From: Bryobacterales bacterium
GTDB lineage: Bacteria; Acidobacteriota; Terriglobia; Bryobacterales; Bryobacteraceae
Length of the DNA: 64,000 nt
Direction: 5' to 3'
Assembly (NCBI GenBank): GCA_019261985.1
Contig: JAFAQY010000089.1
Location: forward strand, 1 to 64,000
Part shown: in pieces, positions 6,739 through 15,064 of the stretch
Layout of the letters: the number at the start of each line of letters is the position of its first letter
Numbering within the stretch: position 1 is the first letter of the stretch
Notes under the pieces: generated by a model
What the model saw: only the letters and a program-made list of their open reading frames with translations
Databases searched by the model: none
Told to the model about the DNA's origin: nothing
Made by a program: the position numbers and the translations under genes

Positions 6739-8972
6739 ACCCGCAGACGTCCATATCACCCCAGGCCGGATCGACAACGACGACGAAAGTCGTCGTCGCG
6801 ACCACCGTTGCTCTAACCTTCATTACGTTCTGGCAGGCCGCGGCCGTGGTGTTGAACGACATGGCTTCCACCATGTACTACATCGGCGGCATCACCGAGC
6901 AGGCGCTCGGCAAATCGGCGCCATGGATGGTGCTGGCCGTAATGTTATTCAGCTTCGCCGTTCGTTCCGTGTACATGGAAAGCTGCAGCATGTTCGTGCG
7001 CGGCGGCGTGTACATCGTTGTTAAGGACAGCATCGGACCCACGGTCGCGAAGCTTTCCGTGTCCTCTTTAGTAGTCGATTACATCCTCACCGGACCCATC
7101 AGCGTCGTCAGCGCGGGGCAATATCTCGGATCGCTGCTCAACGACATCAGCGAGACGGCGCATCAAACGTGGCGCACAAATCCTGCCTGGTTTTCCGTTT
7201 TCTTCAGCATCGCCGTCACCATCTATTTCTGGTGGAGCAATATCAAAGGCGTGCCCGAATCAAGCACCAAGGCATTGCGCATCATGCAGGTAACGACCGT
7301 GATGGTGATCGTGCTGCTCATCTGGTGCCCGCTGACCCTTATCTTGCACGGTGGCGCGCAATTGCCTCCCCTGCCCACGCCGTCGAATCTGCATTTAAGC
7401 TCGGAGTCGCTCGGTTGGCTGAACGGGACTATCTTCGCGCAAATATCGTTTGTCGTCGTCATTGTCGCATTGGGTCATTCATTGCTCGCCATGAGCGGCT
7501 TTGAGACGCTGGCGCAGGTTTACCGCGAGGTGGCCTATCCAAAACTGCCTAATTTGCGCCTGACCGCAAATATCGTTTGCACCTACTGCGTCATCTGCAC
7601 TGGCGTGATTTCGCTTTTTGCGGTCATGATCATTCCCGATGCCGTGCGGAGCAAATATTACGACAACATGATCGCGGGTCTGGTTTCGAATTTAGCCGGT
7701 CCGGCGCTACTGAAGCTCGGCTTCAACATTTTCGTGGTAATCGTCGGGGTGCTGATTCTGGCCGGCGCCGTGAACACATCGCTCATCGGAGTCAATGGCG
7801 TTCTGAACCGGGTTGCGGAGGACGGAGTATTGCTGGACTGGTTCCGCAAACCCCACCGGAAGTTCGGGACCACCTACCGCATTCTTAACGTGATGGCCCT
7901 GCTGCAGATCGTCACGATCATTGCTAGCCGCGGCGATGTGCTGCTGTTGGGCGAAGCTTACGCATTTGGCGTGGTCTGGAGCTTCGCGTTGAAGTCGCTG
8001 GGCGTTCTGGTGCTTCGCTATCAGCGCCACGATCAGGAATACAAGTTTCCCTTCAATATCAAAGTAGGACGGGTCGAGATACCCATCGGTCTTGGCGCAA
8101 CCGCCGCAGTCTTATTTTTGGTCGCGATTGCGAACCTGTTCACGAAAAAAATCGCTACCATTTACGGCATTTCCTTTACCATCGTCCTGTACACCTTGTT
8201 TCTGATTTCCGAGCGGGTGAATGCGGGCAAGAAACGCGAGCAGCGGAGCGATCTCGAAAAATTCAACCTGGATCACCAGCCGCAGATCGGCTCCAACACG
8301 CTGCGCGCGCGGCCGGGCTGCGTGCTGGTGGCCGTGCGCGATCACAGTCGCTTGTGGCACCTGATCAAGGTGCTGGAGAAAACCAATATGCGGCGGCATG
8401 ACGTCGTGGTCATGACGGTCCGGCAACTTTCAACCGGCGCCGCCGAATACGATCTGCGCGACGATCAACTTTTCGCCGATTACGAGCAGGCTCTGTTCTC
8501 GCACGTGGTTTCCATCGCCGAGAAACAAGGGAAAACGGTTGAGTTATTAGTGGTCCCGGCGGTAGATCCTTTCGATGCCTTGGTTCAAACCGCGACTAAT
8601 CTGCAGGCATCGCGGCTGGTAGTCGGCGTTTCCGCCCGCATGGCTTCGGAAGAACTAGCCCGCCGGATCGGACTCGCCTGGGAGCGGCTGCCCGAACCCC
8701 GGCACGCTTTTTCGCTCGAGATTACCAGCCCGGACCGGCCCTCTGAGTACGTGAACCTCGGGCCTCACCCGCCGCGATTGTGGCCCGAGGATGTCGATCT
8801 GCTGCACCAGATCTGGCTGCGTTTGAGCGACTCTCCGGAAGTCGGTTCGAAGCTCCATCATCGCGACGTCGTCGGGGTCGCACTCCGCCGGTTAGCGCGA
8901 GATTTGGACAACCACGACGAGAAGGCAATCCTGGGCGCGATCGAGCACGAACTGCACCGCAACGGGTCGTAA
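6735..8972 (+). CDS. APC-type permease with universal-stress-like C-terminal domain
   Basis: The 745-aa product is a full-length paralogue of the divergent 3852-6110 permease, with long matching stretches such as FSFAVRSVYMESCSM, GGVYIVV, DYILTGPISVVSAGQY and MSGFETLAQVYREVAYPKL. The multi-spanning part covers residues 20-500. The soluble tail (RPGCVLVAVRDHSRLWHL, HDVVVMTVRQLSTGAAEYDL, VELLVVPAVDPFDAL) is USP-like. Members of this superfamily move amino acids or other small solutes by secondary transport; the substrate here cannot be told from sequence. Its start overlaps the upstream USP-like gene by four bases. The gene ends just before a palindromic repeat at 8978. Confidence 0.87.
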   Translation: MNPQTSISPQAGSTTTTKVVVATTVALTFITFWQAAAVVLNDMASTMYYIGGITEQALGKSAPWMVLAVMLFSFAVRSVYMESCSMFVRGGVYIVVKDSIGPTVAKLSVSSLVVDYILTGPISVVSAGQYLGSLLNDISETAHQTWRTNPAWFSVFFSIAVTIYFWWSNIKGVPESSTKALRIMQVTTVMVIVLLIWCPLTLILHGGAQLPPLPTPSNLHLSSESLGWLNGTIFAQISFVVVIVALGHSLLAMSGFETLAQVYREVAYPKLPNLRLTANIVCTYCVICTGVISLFAVMIIPDAVRSKYYDNMIAGLVSNLAGPALLKLGFNIFVVIVGVLILAGAVNTSLIGVNGVLNRVAEDGVLLDWFRKPHRKFGTTYRILNVMALLQIVTIIASRGDVLLLGEAYAFGVVWSFALKSLGVLVLRYQRHDQEYKFPFNIKVGRVEIPIGLGATAAVLFLVAIANLFTKKIATIYGISFTIVLYTLFLISERVNAGKKREQRSDLEKFNLDHQPQIGSNTLRARPGCVLVAVRDHSRLWHLIKVLEKTNMRRHDVVVMTVRQLSTGAAEYDLRDDQLFADYEQALFSHVVSIAEKQGKTVELLVVPAVDPFDALVQTATNLQASRLVVGVSARMASEELARRIGLAWERLPEPRHAFSLEITSPDRPSEYVNLGPHPPRLWPEDVDLLHQIWLRLSDSPEVGSKLHHRDVVGVALRRLARDLDNHDEKAILGAIEHELHRNGS

Positions 8973-8977
8973 CGGAT

Positions 8978-9051
8978 GTAGGCCAAGCTTCAGCTTGCCA
9001 TCGATTTTACAGAATTCCAACTTGTCCGAGACAAGCTAAAGCTTGTCCTAC
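8978..9051. repeat. Paired AAGCTT-AGCTTGTCC palindromes
   Basis: The element begins GTAGGCCAAGCTTCAGCTTG and ends GACAAGCTAAAGCTTGTCC-TAC, giving two hairpins and outer complementary ends (GTAGG with CCTAC). A related single palindrome is at 55318-55340. The reverse-strand glycosyltransferase takes its TAG stop (9048-9050) from the outer arm of this repeat. Confidence 0.75.
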
Positions 9052-10040
9052 CCGCGCGACCCCCGCGACCCGTCCGCCGCGTGGTGCTCCCGCCGCGTGC
9101 GAACCTCGCGTACCGCGTAAATCCGCCGCCCTTGGCTTTCGAAATACGTCCGCGTGAGCACTTCGCCCAGGAGCCCGGTGCAGAACAGGATCACGCCTGT
9201 TACCAGAGCCAGCGCACCTACAATGATCAAAGGACCGTGCTGGTCGATGATGTCTTCGCCGGTCCAAAGCTTCAAGCCCGCCATCCACACCAGAATGCCG
9301 CCGCCGATGCCTGCGCAGGCCAAGCCCCACTTGCCGAAGAAATGCATCGGCCGGGTGAAGTATTTCAGCAAAAACCAAACCGTGAAGATGTCGAAGATCA
9401 CCCGGGATGTGCGGCCCAGGCCATAATGCGATCCGCCGCTGGCGCGGGGTGTATTGCGGATCGGCACCTCGGCGATACGCGCCCCATAAAGCGCCGCGAG
9501 CGCGGGAATAAAGCGGTGCAATTCGCCGTAGAGGTTAACGTCTTTTAGAATTTCCGCCCGATAGGCCTTGAAAGTCGTCCCAAAATCCCGCAGTTCGACT
9601 TTCGAGGCGCGGGCGATGAGCCAGTTCGCCACCCGCGATGGAAATTTGCGGGTTACGGCATTGTCCAGGCGCTCCTTGCGCCAGCCGCTGGCGATATCGT
9701 ACCCCTCTTCGATCTTCTTGAGCAGCGCCGGAATGTCTTCGGGAGCATGCTGCAGATCGCCGTCCAGCGAAATGATGACATTGCCCTGCGCTTCATCGAA
9801 ACCCGCCGCCAGCGCGGCGGTCTGCCCGAAATTCCGCCGCAGGCGGACAACCTTCAGCCGCCCATCGGTCTCTACCAAGTTCGCCAGCAGATCGAAGCTC
9901 GAATCGGTCGACGCATCGTCGACGAAAATGATTTCGTAAGGCTTGCGAAGCCGCTCCATCACCGCCGTGAGCCGGTCGTAGAGCTGTAATATCGAAGGCT
10001 CTTCGTTGTGAATCGGAATTACGACCGAAAGGCTTGGCAC
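9048..10040 (-). CDS. Family 2 glycosyltransferase, membrane-anchored (DPM1/GtrB-like)
   Basis: This 330-aa protein starts with a GT2 domain: the nucleotide-sugar fold VVIPIHNEE, the metal-binding DDAST and LDGDLQ (DxD) motifs, then a QxxRW-like region replaced by the GtrB-type end. Two C-terminal membrane helices follow (near FGKWGLACAGIGGGILVWMAG and LIIVGALALVTGVILFCTGLL). Proteins of this layout transfer a sugar to undecaprenyl or polyprenyl phosphate on the cytoplasmic face of the membrane, feeding surface-polysaccharide or lipid modification. The sugar is unknown. The last residues (DGSRGSRG) and the stop come from sequence at the edge of a palindromic repeat. No other glycan genes are adjacent. 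Confidence 0.9.
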   Translation of the reverse strand: MPSLSVVIPIHNEEPSILQLYDRLTAVMERLRKPYEIIFVDDASTDSSFDLLANLVETDGRLKVVRLRRNFGQTAALAAGFDEAQGNVIISLDGDLQHAPEDIPALLKKIEEGYDIASGWRKERLDNAVTRKFPSRVANWLIARASKVELRDFGTTFKAYRAEILKDVNLYGELHRFIPALAALYGARIAEVPIRNTPRASGGSHYGLGRTSRVIFDIFTVWFLLKYFTRPMHFFGKWGLACAGIGGGILVWMAGLKLWTGEDIIDQHGPLIIVGALALVTGVILFCTGLLGEVLTRTYFESQGRRIYAVREVRTRREHHAADGSRGSRG

Positions 10041-10083
10041 GTTGGGTCCAGGATAGCATCGAGCCAGAACCCTTCCCGCGGCC

Positions 10084-10193
10084 GTGGGGCAGGTTGCTAA
10101 CGGTTGCTAACCTGCGGCGGGTTGCGAATCCGCTTGGTCTGCGAGCGGCACAGGCCGATTAGCAATCGGCCGCCGGTTAGCAACCGGCCCCAC
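10084..10193. repeat. Composite GTGGGGC...GCCCCAC repeat with nested palindromes
   Basis: This 110-base element is bounded by GTGGGGC and GGCCCCAC. It contains nested inverted repeats, including GGTTGCTAACC, GGCCGATTAGCAATCGGCC and CCGGTTAGCAACCGG. Shorter relatives are at 40236-40283 and 45549-45595. It occupies the gap upstream of the carboxylesterase gene. Confidence 0.75.
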
Positions 10194-10241
10194 CAGCTTG
10201 CCCGGTGTAAAATAGTCCGCGGTATTCAAGGAGATCCGCCA

Positions 10242-11810
10242 ATGAATAGAATGAATCGCCGCTCATTTCTAGGGAGTGCCTCGCTCGCCGCGACGGCTCT
10301 TGTCAAATCCACGGGCGCGGACATCAAGAGCTCATCCTCAGGGCCCGTAGTCGAAACCACGTCGGGCAAAATTCGCGGCGCGGCGATCAACAAAGTGAAT
10401 GCGTTTAAAGGGATCTCTTACGGCGACACGACGGAAGGCGCAGCCCGCTTCATGCCGCCTTCGAAGCCAAAGCCATGGACCGGCGTGAAGGACACGGTCG
10501 ATTGGGGGCTCGAAGCTCCTCAGGGCGCTCATACGGAGATCCCCGAAGTCGCCGCGACCATTCCTAAACAAGGCCACAGCGAAGATTGCCTGCGGCTGAA
10601 CGTGTGGACTAACAGCGTCAGCCGCGGCGGCAAGCGTCCCGTTATGCTGTGGCTGCATGGCGGCGGATTTACCAGCGGCTCCGGAAGCTACTCGATTTAC
10701 GATGGCGCGAACATGGCGCGCAAGCACGATGTTGTCACCGTAACGGTCAACCATCGTCTGAACTCCTTCGGCTTCCTGTATTTTCCGGAAATCGGCGCGA
10801 GCAACGCCGGCATGCTGGATATCGTCGCCGCGCTCCAGTGGGTGCGCGACAACATCGCCAACTTCGGCGGCGATCCCAATAACGTCACCATCTTCGGCCA
10901 GTCCGGCGGAGCAGGCAAGGTTAGCACGCTGCTTGCAATGCCGTCCGCGAAAGGTCTGTTCCACCGCGCGATTATTCAAAGCGGCGCGAATCTGCAGGGT
11001 ATTTCCCCAGCCGACGCCAAGAAGACAGCCGATACGCTAATGGCGAAGCTGAACGTAAAGAGCCCCGCCGAGCTTCAGAAAATCCCCATGGACCAGCTCG
11101 TCGAGGCGACTCTCTCAACGCCCGGTCTGCGCCTTGGTCCCGTGCTCGACGGCAAGACTTTGCCCGAAGGCCCGTTCACCCCGGCCGCCCCCGCCATGTC
11201 CGCCGACATTCCGGTAATCATCGGCTCGACCGAGTTCGAAGTAAACTTTTTCCCCAACACCAAATTCGATCCCATCAACGATGCCGGCCTGCACGCGGCT
11301 GTGAAGCAGGCCACTCGCGCCGGCGATGCGGATGTGGACAAGCTGATCGCAATTTACCGCAAAGGCCGCGCCGGATACAGCAACGTCGAACTGCAACAAG
11401 TGATCGCATCCGACGGTTTCCGCGCGGGCGTGGTCACGGAGGCGGAGCGCAAAGCCGCGCAGAAAGCGCCCGTTTACATGTATTACTTCACGTGGCGTTC
11501 CCCCGTTCGCGACGGCAAGCTCAAAGCTTTCCACACGCTCGAAATTCCGTTCGTTTTAGAAAACGTCGATGAAGGAAAGTCGATGACGGGCACAGGCCAG
11601 GACCGTTACGCGCTGCAAGAGAAGATGAGTGGCGCCTGGGCCGCGTTCGCGCGCACCGGCAATCCGAATCACAAAGGCCTGCCCAACTGGCCTGCATTTA
11701 CCACGGACAAACGCGCGACGATGATTTTCAACAACGAATGCAAGGTCGCCAACGACCCGTACGGCGAAGAGAGGGTCGCCTTCGCCGCAACGCGGCCAGC
11801 CCAGGCCTAG
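10242..11810 (+). CDS. Type B carboxylesterase, Tat-exported
   Basis: The 522-aa product starts at the ATG at 10242, behind AAGGAG. A longer open frame upstream runs through a repeat and is rejected. The N-terminus carries a twin-arginine signal (NRRSFLG followed by a hydrophobic stretch). The alpha/beta-hydrolase core matches the para-nitrobenzyl esterase family: oxyanion-hole WLHGGGF (about 137-143), conserved SEDCLRLNVW (about 113-122) and nucleophile Ser221 in GQSGGAGK. This nucleophile elbow differs from the usual GESAG. The later HTLEIPFVLEN matches the catalytic-His region. It probably cleaves small esters in the periplasm. The secreted-family gene follows 14 bases later and is likely co-transcribed. 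Confidence 0.88.
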   Translation: MNRMNRRSFLGSASLAATALVKSTGADIKSSSSGPVVETTSGKIRGAAINKVNAFKGISYGDTTEGAARFMPPSKPKPWTGVKDTVDWGLEAPQGAHTEIPEVAATIPKQGHSEDCLRLNVWTNSVSRGGKRPVMLWLHGGGFTSGSGSYSIYDGANMARKHDVVTVTVNHRLNSFGFLYFPEIGASNAGMLDIVAALQWVRDNIANFGGDPNNVTIFGQSGGAGKVSTLLAMPSAKGLFHRAIIQSGANLQGISPADAKKTADTLMAKLNVKSPAELQKIPMDQLVEATLSTPGLRLGPVLDGKTLPEGPFTPAAPAMSADIPVIIGSTEFEVNFFPNTKFDPINDAGLHAAVKQATRAGDADVDKLIAIYRKGRAGYSNVELQQVIASDGFRAGVVTEAERKAAQKAPVYMYYFTWRSPVRDGKLKAFHTLEIPFVLENVDEGKSMTGTGQDRYALQEKMSGAWAAFARTGNPNHKGLPNWPAFTTDKRATMIFNNECKVANDPYGEERVAFAATRPAQA

Positions 11811-11824
11811 ACCAGGCGCAAACC

Positions 11825-12628
11825 ATGCGAGCCCTCAGCTTGGCCGTTTTGCTTGCCGCCTCCGCTGCCGCTCAGTGGATCAACATCCCCACGCCTGGCG
11901 TCCTGCGCACTCCCGACGGCAAGCCGGTTCTCACCGCGCCCGCTCCGAAAACCTCTGCCGGGAAACCGGATTTCTCGGGAATGTGGATCCCGCGCGACAT
12001 CCTGACCTGTAACGCCAAAGAGCGCGGCGCGCAGTGCGTCGAACTGCCTTTGACGCCGCAGTTGGTGAACTTCGCCGCCGGTGTCAAGGACGGCATCCCG
12101 TACCAACCCTGGGCAGCCGATCTGGTGAAAAAGCGTTCCAAGGACGTCGCCTACCTCGATCCGCATACGCACTGCATGCCACCGAATTTCCCGCGCGCCT
12201 GGGCGTTTCCCGAAACCGAAAAGATTTTTCAGACGCCCACACAGGTCGTGATCCTGCACGAATGGAACGCCAGTTACCGCCAAATCTTCTTTGATGGCCG
12301 AACCCTGCCGGAGGACATGCTGCCTACCTGGAACGGCTACTCCGTCGCCCACTGGGAAGGCGACACGCTAGTGGTCGAATCCGCCGGTTATCGCGACGAC
12401 TCATGGCTCGACACGGCAGGCAACTTCTTCTCGAATGCGGCCCGCGTCACCGAGCGTATCCGCCGCCCCAATTTCGGCACCCTGGATATCGACGTCACCA
12501 TCGACGACCCCAAGGTTTTTACCAAGCCCTGGACCGTTCCCCTACACATGAGGCCTCTGCTCGATACGGAGATGATCGACTTTATGTGCCAGGACAACAA
12601 CAAGGACCTGCAGCACATGGTGCACTGA
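11825..12628 (+). CDS. Conserved secreted protein (acidobacterial paralogue family)
   Basis: The product is 267 aa with a short signal peptide (LSLAVLLAASAAAQ). The ATG at 11825 is chosen because the leader begins there; the frame is open further upstream into the esterase gene. It shares blocks with the proteins at 2709-3545 and 1412-2251: SAGKPDFSGMW, PYQPWAADLVKKR, HCMPPNFPRAW, YRQIFFDGRTLPED, WNGYSVAHWEGDTLVV, ERIRRPNFGTLDI and IDDPKVFTKPWTV. Cys pairs in the first half might form disulfides. Function is unknown. Here it pairs with an esterase rather than a DUF6152 gene. Confidence 0.82.
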   Translation: MRALSLAVLLAASAAAQWINIPTPGVLRTPDGKPVLTAPAPKTSAGKPDFSGMWIPRDILTCNAKERGAQCVELPLTPQLVNFAAGVKDGIPYQPWAADLVKKRSKDVAYLDPHTHCMPPNFPRAWAFPETEKIFQTPTQVVILHEWNASYRQIFFDGRTLPEDMLPTWNGYSVAHWEGDTLVVESAGYRDDSWLDTAGNFFSNAARVTERIRRPNFGTLDIDVTIDDPKVFTKPWTVPLHMRPLLDTEMIDFMCQDNNKDLQHMVH

Positions 12629-12632
12629 GCAT

Positions 12633-13340
12633 ATGGTGCATCTCAGAAAAGCCGAGGCGCGCGGCCACTTCGACCACGGATGGCTGAACACGTATCACAC
12701 GTTTTCGTTCGGCAAGTATTCCGATCCCGCGCATATGGGATTCCGCGCGCTGCGTGTATTAAACGACGACCGCGTCGCGCCCGGCAAGGGTTTCGGAGCG
12801 CATGGCCATCGCGACATGGAGATCTTCACTTACGTGCTCGAGGGCGGGTTGGCGCATAACGACAGCATGGGAGAGCGCCACGTGCTCCGGCCCAACGAGA
12901 TTCAAGCCATGTCGGCCGGGACCGGAGTCATCCACAGCGAATTCAATGCCTCCAACACGGACCCGGTTCATCTTCTACAGATTTGGATCCTGCCCGCGGT
13001 CGAGGATGTCCCGCCCTCCTACCGGCAGTTCGCCTACGATCCTTCCGAGAAACGAAACCGGCTGCGTCTCCTGGTTGGGCCGGATACGAATCCCTCTGAA
13101 CCCGCCGCGTTCATTCACCAGGACGCGCGCGCGTACGCCTGCGTTCTCGATCCCGGCAAAACGATTGAGCAGCCCATTGCTCCGGGACGCCACGCCTGGG
13201 TGCATTGCGCCCAGGGCAATATGATGCTTAACGGTCACGCCATGAAGCAAGGTGACGGCGCAGCGCTAAGCGATGAGCGCGCAATCCAAATTGCCACCAA
13301 CGGCGGCCACGGCGAATTCCTGGTGATCGATCTGGCATGA
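12633..13340 (+). CDS. Pirin family cupin protein
   Basis: This 235-aa protein has the bicupin layout of bacterial pirins (YhhW type). The start block (GWLNTYHTFSFGKY) and the metal-site residues are visible: His57 and His59 in GAHGHRDME, His101 and Glu103 in GVIHSEFNAS. YhhW-like pirins can act as quercetin 2,3-dioxygenases, although the natural substrate is often unclear. The ATG lies four bases after the previous stop, suggesting co-transcription with the esterase and secreted-protein genes. The length is normal for the family. Confidence 0.92.
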   Translation: MVHLRKAEARGHFDHGWLNTYHTFSFGKYSDPAHMGFRALRVLNDDRVAPGKGFGAHGHRDMEIFTYVLEGGLAHNDSMGERHVLRPNEIQAMSAGTGVIHSEFNASNTDPVHLLQIWILPAVEDVPPSYRQFAYDPSEKRNRLRLLVGPDTNPSEPAAFIHQDARAYACVLDPGKTIEQPIAPGRHAWVHCAQGNMMLNGHAMKQGDGAALSDERAIQIATNGGHGEFLVIDLA

Positions 13341-13428
13341 TGCCTGTGACAATGCTGCGAAGCCACCCTCCGCGGAACGGTGACATCGCGTTGACTACTT
13401 CAACCGCTTTTTGCTGGATAATAAACCT

Positions 13429-13536
13429 ATGGAGAGCAGGAGTGCGGCCGCGAAGGAGTTGAGGCGCCGCTTGGGTTTAAGCCAAAGCGCGTTCGGTCAA
13501 GGAATTGGCCGCACACCGGCTTTCTCCGCGATGTAA
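13429..13536 (+). CDS. Short ORF with XRE-like helix-turn-helix start, probably a fragment
   Basis: The 35-codon frame reads ESRSAAAKELRRRLGLSQSAFGQ and then ends soon after. The LRRRLGLSQSAFG pattern resembles the first helices of an XRE-type DNA-binding domain, but the rest of such a domain is missing. TTGACT lies at 13391 and GATAAT at 13417, with too long a spacer to be a confident promoter. It may be a truncated gene or chance. Confidence 0.25.
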   Translation: MESRSAAAKELRRRLGLSQSAFGQGIGRTPAFSAM

Positions 13537-14144
13537 TCGGCATTTTCGAGCCGTTCGGCCCGCTTGCTTCCAATGACCCTCCGGCGCCCACGGATGTAAA
13601 TACAAGCCAGGTGTTCGGCCAGAACATTCCTTACCAGCGCATCGATAAGAAGCACAGGGCTTTCATCAGGCCATGCTTGTTCGCGCGGAGATGTGCTCCG
13701 CCTGCACGATGTCACGAATGCGCTGCCCATAAAAAAACAACTTCACAAATGGGTGGGCGGATTCCCGATCGAACGCACATATGCCGAGCGGTCCAACAGC
13801 CGCTACGCCGACCGCCCAGGCAACTCCAACTACGATCCGCGCTACAAACGCGATTGTCAGTCATCCAGGATTCACCGAGAAAAGTGAGCCTTACGCTTAA
13901 TCCCGGAGGAGTGTGGGGCATCGGGCACGGTTTCGCTGTGGGAATACGGGCAGCCTTTGATGTCAATTCGTCGCAATTCGGATTTACGCCGTTGCTGAAC
14001 AAGAGTTGGACGATTAAAGGAGAAAACCAATTTTTCAAAGCGTACTTCGTGGAGGCGGACCTGCCCGTGCGATTTAATCGCCCGCCGGGTGGCGTCGCAA
14101 CCAACCCCGTGACATTCGCAATGCACTTCGGAGTCGGATTCTAG
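13480..14144 (+). pseudogene. Decayed gene with outer-membrane-barrel-like C-terminus
   Basis: Pieces of plausible forward coding lie in different frames: GIFEPFGPLASNDPPAPTD and FGQNIPYQRIDKKHRAF near 13540-13660; ATPTTIRATNAIVSHPGF near 13815; then LNPGGVWGIGHGFAVGIRAA through to a terminal HFGVGF ending at 14144. Alternating hydrophobic residues and a terminal Phe suggest an exported beta-barrel or transporter-like protein, but I recognise no family with confidence. No single frame covers the pieces, so the gene is broken by several shifts. The 13341-14170 stretch holds no other supported gene. Confidence 0.4.
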
Positions 14145-14170
14145 ACTACACTGAGGCGAGGATCCAATCA

Positions 14171-14668
14171 TTGGAATCGCAACCTCCGAGCGTCAATGCC
14201 CTGGTTGTTTTCTACTGCCGCTACGGCGAAGTGGAACGGCGCGCGCTCGCTGCCGGAGTCGGCGCGATTCAAGCGCGGGCGAATATCCGCCTGCGGCGGC
14301 TTCCCGATCTCGCCGGTCCGGCCAGCATCGACGCCGATCCCGCCTGGCGCGACAATCTGGAGCGCATGAAAAAAGACTACATCGCGCCGCGCGATATCGA
14401 TGCTGAATGGGCTGATGTCGTTATACTCGCCGCGCCTGGCGATCGTCTGGCTGAGATGGAGGGTTATCTGACATTGGCGCAGGCGCTGCTCAACGGCAAG
14501 CTCGCGGCAGTGCTGGGTCCATTCGCCGATGCCGCCAGGCGCGCGGGTTTGATCGTTGTCCCGGACGAGGAAACGGACCCAACCGCCTACGGCCGCCGCG
14601 CAGCGGAAGCCGCTCGAGCTCGCGTTGCCAAGCTGCGAGGGGGTATCGGGCGAAAGCTCGCGCAGTGA
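14171..14668 (+). CDS. Flavodoxin-fold NAD(P)H:quinone oxidoreductase-like protein
   Basis: The 165-aa product starts at a TTG at 14171; no ATG is available before residue 60. It opens with a flavodoxin-like strand and phosphate loop (ALVVFYCRYGEVERRALAAG), has IDAEWADVVILAAPG at the expected next strand, and a domain length like WrbA-type proteins. The canonical Ser/Thr-rich FMN phosphate loop is altered to YCRYGEVE, so flavin binding is uncertain. It converges with the 14671-15060 gene, with only two bases between stops. Confidence 0.6.
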   Translation: MESQPPSVNALVVFYCRYGEVERRALAAGVGAIQARANIRLRRLPDLAGPASIDADPAWRDNLERMKKDYIAPRDIDAEWADVVILAAPGDRLAEMEGYLTLAQALLNGKLAAVLGPFADAARRAGLIVVPDEETDPTAYGRRAAEAARARVAKLRGGIGRKLAQ

Positions 14669-14670
14669 CG

Positions 14671-15060
14671 CTACTTCTTAAATCCCAGACTATCGACGTA
14701 CAGCTCATATTGATCCCAATCGACATCGAGTTCCGCGGCAAGAAGGCGTTCGAGCTTGGTGGCGAACATGTGCTCGCGCCGGTAGGGCGCGTCAGGATCG
14801 TCACCAGGCTCGCCGAAGCGTAAGCCTTCCAGACGTTCGGTTTCGAATTTAATATCGAATTCGGTGATCGCGCCTTCGGAGACGCCGTGTTGGCGGGTAA
14901 GAGCCATCTCGATCAGTTCGTGGATGGTCACCAGTACCTCATAGCGCCAATCCTTCATTGCCGAGACTCGCACCTGCTCGATATTGCCTTCCTGCCAGTA
15001 GTCCCCGACAGTCGGATACCGCTGCATTTCGTGTGGAATCGTTTCGATGTTGATGTGCAT
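14671..15060 (-). CDS. Conserved 129-aa hypothetical protein paired with ATP-grasp gene
   Basis: I do not recognise a named family. The protein opens INIETIPHEMQRYPTVGDYW and has a helical motif WRYEVLVTIHELIEMAL with several acidic residues, then SEGAITEFDIKFE and a C-terminal AAELDVDWDQYE. The ELIE with a later acidic pair is loosely reminiscent of all-alpha nucleotide pyrophosphatases (MazG-like EExxE / ExxD), but the spacing does not fit well. It starts four bases after the stop of the ATP-grasp gene on the same strand, so the two form a likely operon. Similar pairs may be phage- or island-borne; that is a recollection, not a search result. Confidence 0.6.
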   Translation of the reverse strand: MHINIETIPHEMQRYPTVGDYWQEGNIEQVRVSAMKDWRYEVLVTIHELIEMALTRQHGVSEGAITEFDIKFETERLEGLRFGEPGDDPDAPYRREHMFATKLERLLAAELDVDWDQYELYVDSLGFKK

Positions 15061-15064
15061 TGGA

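Noticed and set aside
10104..10241. N-terminal extension of the carboxylesterase
   Set aside because: It would translate the palindromic repeat; AAGGAG and the Tat leader fix the start at 10242.
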